This document shows positions 34,403-39,621 of a DNA stretch of 39,621 nucleotides, piece after piece. The stretch's first letter is position 1, and each line of letters opens with the position of its first letter. A model generated the notes under the pieces. That model was not told the DNA's origin. It did not search any database and was given only the letters and a program-made list of their open reading frames with translations. The position numbers and the translations under genes were made by a program. Origin of the DNA: an uncultured Clostridia bacterium (lineage in GTDB: Bacteria; Bacillota; Clostridia; UMGS1810); NCBI GenBank assembly GCA_934463165.1, contig CAKSJG010000027.1, positions 1 to 39,621 on the forward strand, in the 5' to 3' direction.

Positions 34403-37400
34403 TCAATACTCAAATTCACCTTCATAAACCATAACCGCGCTGCCCGTGAGCCTTATCATCTCATCGGTGTAATTCACGGTTAAGTCTCCTCCCGAAAGCT
34501 TAACGGTTATATCCTCTCCCTTTTTGCAATACCCTGCCTCTGCCGCAGCAACCGCCGCCGCACACGCACCCGTACCGCAGGCAAGGGTCTCTCCGTTGCC
34601 GCGCTCCCAGACCCTTACGCGAAGCGTCGTCGGGTTAACAACACGGACAAATTCTGTGTTTACTCTTCTGTTAAATGCTTTTGAATGTTCAAATTCGGGC
34701 CCGATTTTTTGTATGTCAAGGCCGTCTATACCGTCGCAGAACACCACGCAATGCGGATTTCCGACATCGACGCAGCTTACGTCATATTCCTTTGAATCTG
34801 CCGTAACCTTGGCTTCTCCGTTTAAAAACGCCGAACCGAGGCCTGCCTTGCCCATATCAACGGTTACGGAATTCACCTTGCCGTCACGCAGATACATTTT
34901 AAGATGATGCACGCCGCCGAGAGTTTCTATCGAAATATTTTCACTTCTTAAATATCCCTTGTCATAGAGGTACTTTCCGACGCAGCGGATGTTATTGCCC
35001 GCCATTTTGCCCTCGCTGCCGTCGCGGTTAAACGAACGCATTTTTGCGTCGGCAACCGAAGAACGCTCAATAAGGACTATTCCGTCGCCGCCGATTCCGT
35101 AATGCGGTGTGCAAAGACTTACGCACAGCGACTCGGGGCATGTGATTTTGCCGTCAAAGTTTTCAACAAATATATAATCGTTTCCGCATGAATGCATTTT
35201 TGCGAATCTGATCTTCTGTTTCCAGGGGCGCATGTCGTTAATGTCAACAAGCTCTGTGTTACTTTGATTAAATCGGCTCTCTATGATATCCGCAAGAGCA
35301 TTTGCCGTGTCAAGAGACGTAAGACACGGAATTGCAAGCTGCATTGCCCTGCGGTGAAGCTTTGTGTAGTCTCCTACGGTCGCATCCTTTACGGCTCCGG
35401 TGTATATTATATAACTGAACGCTCCGCTCTCCATAAGAGCGGATATCGAATTTGCGCCGTCTCCGTCGTCGGCGGAAGTGACATCTATGCCTAGGCTTTG
35501 TATGACAGCGGCCGTGCCGTGAGTTGCATAAAGCTTAAGACCGAGGTCATGAAGCCTTTTTGCAAGAGAAATGATCTCCTGATAGTCGTTTTCTTCAACG
35601 CTGATGAGCACGCCGCCTCTTTTTGACGGGTCGGACGAGGCATTGAAGCCTGCCGCGGTAAGCCCCTTAAACAGCGCCTCAGCCTTGGTTTTTCCGATAC
35701 CGAGAACCTCTCCGGTGGATTTCATCTCCGGGCCTAAAATGGAGTTTGCATCAGAGAGCTTTTCAAACGAGAACACGGGCACCTTTACCGCGTAATACGG
35801 CGGTGTACGGTACAGTCCCGTGCCGTAACCGAGAGAATCGAGAGTAGCGCCGAGCATAACCTTTGACGCGATATCAACCATGGGAACGTTTGTAACCTTG
35901 CTGATATACGGCACGGTTCTTGAAGCTCTGGGGTTAACCTCTATAACATAAAGCTCATTTTCGTATATGAGATACTGGATGTTTACAAGGCCGTGCGTGC
36001 CGAGCGCAAGCGCAAGCTTTTCGCTGCAGTCGCATATTTTTGAAAGGAACTTGTCACTCAGGTTATACGGCGGATACACGGCGATTGAATCACCGCTGTG
36101 AATACCGGCGCGCTCTATATGCTCCATAATTCCGGGGATCAAAACGTCGGTTCCGTCGGATATAACGTCAACCTCAAGCTCTATTCCGGGCATGTATTTA
36201 TCCACAAGAACGGGGTTATCGATTTTCTCGGCAAGAATCCTGTTCATATATTTCTTTGTCTGCTCCGCATTTCTCGATATTGTCATGTTCTGACCGCCGA
36301 TAACATACGATGGGCGCAGAAGCACCGGATAACCGAGCTTTTCGGCAGCGGCAAGAGCCTCTTCAAGATTTTTGACTCCCATGCCCTTCGGTCTGTAAAT
36401 ACCGAAGCTTTCAAGAAGCGCGTCAAATTTTGCCCTGTCTTCGGCAAGGTCGATGCTTTCTGCCTTTGTGCCGAGAATCCGAATGCCGTTTTTATCCAGA
36501 AAATCCGTAAGCTTGATAGCCGTCTGACCGCCGAATGCCACAACGACGCCTATCGGTTTTTCTTTTTTGATTATGTTCATTACGTCCTCGGGGCAGAGCG
36601 GTTCAAAATAAAGCCTGTCCGCGGTGTCGTAGTCTGTCGATACGGTTTCGGGGTTATTGTTTACGGTGACAACGTCATAACCCATTTCGCGCAGGGTCCA
36701 CACGCAATGAACGCAGCTGTAGTCAAATTCTATTCCCTGACCTATGCGTATCGGACCCGAGCCCAAAACCATGATAACGGGTTTTCCGCTTCGTTCAAAC
36801 GCTTCGGATTCGCAGCAGCCTCCGGCGCATGAATAGAAATACGGTGTTTCCGCGTCAAATTCGGCGCCGCAGGTATCAACCATTTTATAGCTCAGCTCAA
36901 ACGGCGGCAGCTTGTATCTTTTGCTGATGCGTGTGAGCGCCGCATCCGTATAGCCGAGTTTTTTTCCGAGATAATAATCCTCGTCGGAGAGCCCTTCCTC
37001 AGATATCCTGTTTTCAAAGTCTGCAAGATTTTTCAGCTTTTGCAAAAACCATTTATCTATTTTTGTTATTTCGTGAATTTCATCTGTGCTTATGCCGCTC
37101 TTCAGCGCTTCAAACACGGTAAACACACGGTGATCGTCCTGATATGCAAGACGTTTTTTGATGTCCTCGTCATAAAGCGGCGCGGCATTTAACGTGTCAA
37201 GTGATATTTCCGCTCCGCGCACGGCTTTCATAAGCGCATTTTCAAAGCTGTGGCCTATCGCCATAACCTCGCCGGTCGCTTTCATCTGTGTGCCGAGAGT
37301 ACGGCTTGAGCCCGCAAATTTATCAAAGGGCCATTTCGGGAATTTAACGACAACGTAGTCTAAGGTAGGCTCAAAGCATGCGCATGTCTTGCCCGTGATA

Positions 37401-38410
37401 TCGTTTTTGATTTCGTCCAAAGTATAGCCGAGAGCAATTTTGGTTGTGATTTTTGCAATCGGATAACCCGTTGCCTTTGAGGCAAGCGCTGATGAACGCG
37501 AAACCCTCGGGTTAACCTCGATTACGGCATATTCAAAGCTGTCGGGGTTGAGCGCAAACTGACAGTTGCAGCCGCCGACTATGCCTATTTCGGATATCAT
37601 CTTAAGAGAAGCCGAGCGCAGCATCTGATATTCTTTGTCGGAAAGAGTGAGAGCCGGTGCGGCAACTATTGAATCACCGGTGTGAATGCCGACGGGGTCA
37701 AAATTTTCCATTGAGCAAACGGCTATGACATTGCCGATGCTGTCGCGCATGGTTTCAAATTCGATCTCCTTCCAGCCGGAGATGCATTTCTCAATCAAAA
37801 CCTGCGTTATGGGAGAAGCGTCAAGACCCGTTTTTGCAATTATTTTAAGCTCCGCTTCGTCCTTTGCAATTCCGCCGCCCGTGCCGCCGAGAGTGAATGC
37901 CGGGCGCACGATTACCGGGTAGCCTATTTCATCGGCAATTTTAAGCGCTTCGTCTACCGTCTGTGCAATTTCAGACGGTACGACAGGCTCGCCGATTTCT
38001 TTCATTTTGTCGCGGAAAAGCTCTCTGTCCTCAGCGGTATCGATTGCGGCTATGTCGGTTCCGAGCAGGCGCACGCCGTATTTTTCAAGCACGCCCTCGC
38101 GCGCAAGCTGCATCGATATTGTAAGCCCCGTCTGACCGCCGAGACCTGCAAGCAGTCCGTCCGGGCGCTCCTTTGCAATTATCCTCTCCACGGTTTCGGC
38201 GCTGAGCGGTTCGAGATATATCTCATCCGCAAGCTTTTTATCTGTCATTATCGTTGCAGGGTTTGAGTTTACAAGCACAACGTTTATGCCCTCGTCACGG
38301 AGGACTCTGCACGCCTGAGCGCCGGCATAGTCAAACTCCGCCGCCTGACCGATTATTATCGGCCCCGATCCGATGACAAGCACCTTATGTATGTTTTTAT
38401 CCTTAGGCAT
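34403..38410 (-). CDS. carB: Carbamoyl-phosphate synthase large subunit fused to a DapF-like domain
   Basis: 1335 residues. Residues 1 to about 1065 are a complete CarB: two ATP-grasp halves each opening with a VLGSGPIRIGQG-type loop (residues 12-22 and about 548), the oligomerisation region between, and the C-terminal allosteric MGS domain ending ELVDINDMRPW. Without a stop the frame continues KQKIRFAKMHSCGNDYIF into a diaminopimelate epimerase: FNRDGSEGKMAGNNIRC, GNPHCVVF, and ERGNGETLACGTGAC with Cys1278. The first catalytic Cys (normally MCGNG) is Ala1137. CarB makes carbamoyl phosphate with CarA; DapF would convert LL- to meso-diaminopimelate for lysine and peptidoglycan. It overlaps carA by 8 bp. 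Confidence 0.93.
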   Translation of the reverse strand: MPKDKNIHKVLVIGSGPIIIGQAAEFDYAGAQACRVLRDEGINVVLVNSNPATIMTDKKLADEIYLEPLSAETVERIIAKERPDGLLAGLGGQTGLTISMQLAREGVLEKYGVRLLGTDIAAIDTAEDRELFRDKMKEIGEPVVPSEIAQTVDEALKIADEIGYPVIVRPAFTLGGTGGGIAKDEAELKIIAKTGLDASPITQVLIEKCISGWKEIEFETMRDSIGNVIAVCSMENFDPVGIHTGDSIVAAPALTLSDKEYQMLRSASLKMISEIGIVGGCNCQFALNPDSFEYAVIEVNPRVSRSSALASKATGYPIAKITTKIALGYTLDEIKNDITGKTCACFEPTLDYVVVKFPKWPFDKFAGSSRTLGTQMKATGEVMAIGHSFENALMKAVRGAEISLDTLNAAPLYDEDIKKRLAYQDDHRVFTVFEALKSGISTDEIHEITKIDKWFLQKLKNLADFENRISEEGLSDEDYYLGKKLGYTDAALTRISKRYKLPPFELSYKMVDTCGAEFDAETPYFYSCAGGCCESEAFERSGKPVIMVLGSGPIRIGQGIEFDYSCVHCVWTLREMGYDVVTVNNNPETVSTDYDTADRLYFEPLCPEDVMNIIKKEKPIGVVVAFGGQTAIKLTDFLDKNGIRILGTKAESIDLAEDRAKFDALLESFGIYRPKGMGVKNLEEALAAAEKLGYPVLLRPSYVIGGQNMTISRNAEQTKKYMNRILAEKIDNPVLVDKYMPGIELEVDVISDGTDVLIPGIMEHIERAGIHSGDSIAVYPPYNLSDKFLSKICDCSEKLALALGTHGLVNIQYLIYENELYVIEVNPRASRTVPYISKVTNVPMVDIASKVMLGATLDSLGYGTGLYRTPPYYAVKVPVFSFEKLSDANSILGPEMKSTGEVLGIGKTKAEALFKGLTAAGFNASSDPSKRGGVLISVEENDYQEIISLAKRLHDLGLKLYATHGTAAVIQSLGIDVTSADDGDGANSISALMESGAFSYIIYTGAVKDATVGDYTKLHRRAMQLAIPCLTSLDTANALADIIESRFNQSNTELVDINDMRPWKQKIRFAKMHSCGNDYIFVENFDGKITCPESLCVSLCTPHYGIGGDGIVLIERSSVADAKMRSFNRDGSEGKMAGNNIRCVGKYLYDKGYLRSENISIETLGGVHHLKMYLRDGKVNSVTVDMGKAGLGSAFLNGEAKVTADSKEYDVSCVDVGNPHCVVFCDGIDGLDIQKIGPEFEHSKAFNRRVNTEFVRVVNPTTLRVRVWERGNGETLACGTGACAAAVAAAEAGYCKKGEDITVKLSGGDLTVNYTDEMIRLTGSAVMVYEGEFEY

Positions 38411-39467
38411 CGCAGTTTACCTCCATCATTTTCATAAATCTGTCAAAAAGAAAATCCGTATCGTGAGGGCCCGAGCATGCTTCGGGGTGGAACTGCACCG
38501 TATAACAGTTTTTATCGGGATAGCTCATGCCCTCACAGCTTCCGTCATTGGCATTTACAAAGCTCAGCGTTCCCCTGCCCTTAAGGCTTTCGGAAACAAC
38601 CGCATAGCCGTGGTTCTGGCTCGTTATGTATGTTCTGCCGCTTTCAAGGTCTTTTACGGGCTGATTTCCTCCGCGGTGACCGTATTTGAGCTTGACGGTT
38701 TTGCCGCCCATTGCAAGAGCCGTAAGCTGATGACCGAGGCATATTCCGAATATCGGAACTTTTCCGACAAGTTTTTTTATCTGCTCAATGCAATATGTAT
38801 TTTCGGCAGGGTCACCGGGGCCGTTTGAAAGCATAACTCCGTCGGGCGAATCGCTTAAGATATCCTCGGCACAAGTGCCTGCCGGTACGACAGTAACCTC
38901 GCATCCGCGGCGCAAAAGCGAACGGACGATATTTTTCTTTGCGCCGTAATCTATGAGAGTGACTTTTTTGCGTATATCGCCGTCGGGCGCAAAGGTCTGC
39001 TTTGTATCACATGTGACGGCGTTTACTACGCCGCTTACGGTATAGCTTTTGACCTCTGTCATATCCGACGGTATCTCATCGCATATAATTGCGTTCATAA
39101 CGCCCTCTTCACGGATTATCCTCGTGAGCTGTCTGGTATCGACGCCGCAGATGCCGCAGATGCCGTTTCGTTTAAGATATTCGTCAAGCGTGTATTCACA
39201 TCTGAAATTCGACGGGAAGTCGCACATTTCGCGGATGACATAACCCTTTACGGCAGTCTTGCCCTCAAAATCCTCTTCAATAATACCGTAATTTCCAATC
39301 AGCGGAAATGTCTGAATTACAATCTGTCCCGCATAGCTCGGATCCGTGAGAGTCTCTATGTAGCCGACCATACCGGTTGTAAATACTATTTCGCCGATAC
39401 TGTCGGAAACGGCGCCTATGCGCCTTCCCTCAAAAACCTCACCGTTGCTCAAAACCAAATATGCCAC
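38403..39467 (-). CDS. carA: Carbamoyl-phosphate synthase small (glutaminase) subunit
   Basis: 354 residues from a GTG at 39467 with AAGGAGG about 8 nt upstream. The N-terminal CarA domain (LVLSNGEVFEGRRIG... TGMVGYIETLTDPSY) is followed by a class I glutamine amidotransferase: LSNGPGDPAEN, nucleophile Cys in GICLGHQ, and the HPE triad in QFHPEACSGPHD. It supplies ammonia from glutamine to CarB for carbamoyl phosphate in pyrimidine and arginine synthesis. Its 3' end overlaps carB by 8 bp, so translation is coupled. No PyrR-type attenuator or ARG box was seen in the 154 bp available upstream. Confidence 0.96.
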   Translation of the reverse strand: MAYLVLSNGEVFEGRRIGAVSDSIGEIVFTTGMVGYIETLTDPSYAGQIVIQTFPLIGNYGIIEEDFEGKTAVKGYVIREMCDFPSNFRCEYTLDEYLKRNGICGICGVDTRQLTRIIREEGVMNAIICDEIPSDMTEVKSYTVSGVVNAVTCDTKQTFAPDGDIRKKVTLIDYGAKKNIVRSLLRRGCEVTVVPAGTCAEDILSDSPDGVMLSNGPGDPAENTYCIEQIKKLVGKVPIFGICLGHQLTALAMGGKTVKLKYGHRGGNQPVKDLESGRTYITSQNHGYAVVSESLKGRGTLSFVNANDGSCEGMSYPDKNCYTVQFHPEACSGPHDTDFLFDRFMKMMEVNCDA

Positions 39468-39544
39468 GGTTTTTACCTCCTTGTTATTTCTTGTATATTT
39501 AGACAGCCCTGTCGGGCATGCTTATGTATATATTTTTCTCATTT

Positions 39545-39568
39545 CGGGCGGATAATATCTGCCCCTGC
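39545..39568 (-). repeat. Degenerate REP palindrome upstream of carA
   Basis: CGGGCGGATAATATCTGCCC followed by CTGC: the same family as the REPs at the RAYT gene but with GCAG in place of GTAG and one arm mismatch. The rest of 39480-39621 is AT-rich with no gene visible. Confidence 0.7.
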
Positions 39569-39621
39569 GCGGTCATTAACAATGTACATTTCATTTTGCA
39601 AATTATTTCGGATTTGACGCA

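Overview
The window looks like chromosomal DNA of a Gram-positive anaerobe of the class Clostridia, probably a gut Oscillospirales/Eubacteriales-type organism. This is inferred from strong GGAGG ribosome sites, consensus sigma-A promoters, very large Sec-exported Ig-like proteins, copper-amine-oxidase-N-like domains, a fused ThrE exporter, a clostridial-type PfkB sugar kinase, and short palindromic repeats of a kind I recall from gut Firmicutes. No rRNA or tRNA gene was found. Almost all genes lie on the minus strand.

Layout. (1) 1-11.4 kb: a minus-strand operon tetR -> 2621-residue Ig-repeat exoprotein -> a second exoprotein that leaves the window inside a (Ser-Ser-Gly)n tract. It has one consensus promoter whose -10 is buried in a perfect 14-bp inverted repeat, the probable TetR operator; the regulator and the giant gene overlap as ATGA. 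(2) 11.5-14.5 kb: a secreted 995-residue protein with a papain-like Cys/His signature and two copper-amine-oxidase-N-like domains. (3) 14.6-16.4 kb: an AT-rich island bounded by a 46-bp perfect direct repeat whose inner copy is the 3' end of kdgK. It holds a 5' stump of a BREX pglX, two decayed pieces of AlbA_2-type ATPases and an intact phd-doc toxin-antitoxin pair. (4) 16.4-20.9 kb: kdgK, a DUF559 nuclease-like gene embedded in repeats, a ThrE exporter, a truncated SDR and a type I dehydroquinase-like enzyme. (5) 21-23.2 kb: an AraC regulator flanked by two copies of a 155-bp inverted-REP element, then about 1 kb of nested inverted repeats. (6) 23.2-27.8 kb: a sodium:neurotransmitter-type symporter on the plus strand, convergent with nagB-nagA-(oxidoreductase stump)-araC. 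(7) 27.9-33.6 kb: an SDR and an alpha-2-macroglobulin-like protein in one operon with its own promoter and operator-like palindrome. (8) 33.8-39.6 kb: a RAYT (REP-associated tyrosine transposase) gene with REP palindromes around it and two inside its coding sequence, then carA and a carB-dapF fusion.

How it fits together. Amino-sugar use (NagA/NagB plus AraC), ketodeoxygluconate phosphorylation (KdgK) and two AraC regulators suggest growth on host or plant glycans. The large secreted proteins suggest a cell-surface role. Pyrimidine/arginine precursor synthesis (CarAB) is joined in one polypeptide to a diaminopimelate epimerase-like domain. The points I consider most worth checking are the CarB-DapF fusion with a substituted first catalytic cysteine, the RAYT whose own gene carries its REPs, the 46-bp-repeat-bounded BREX remnant, and the TetR-controlled giant exoprotein operon.
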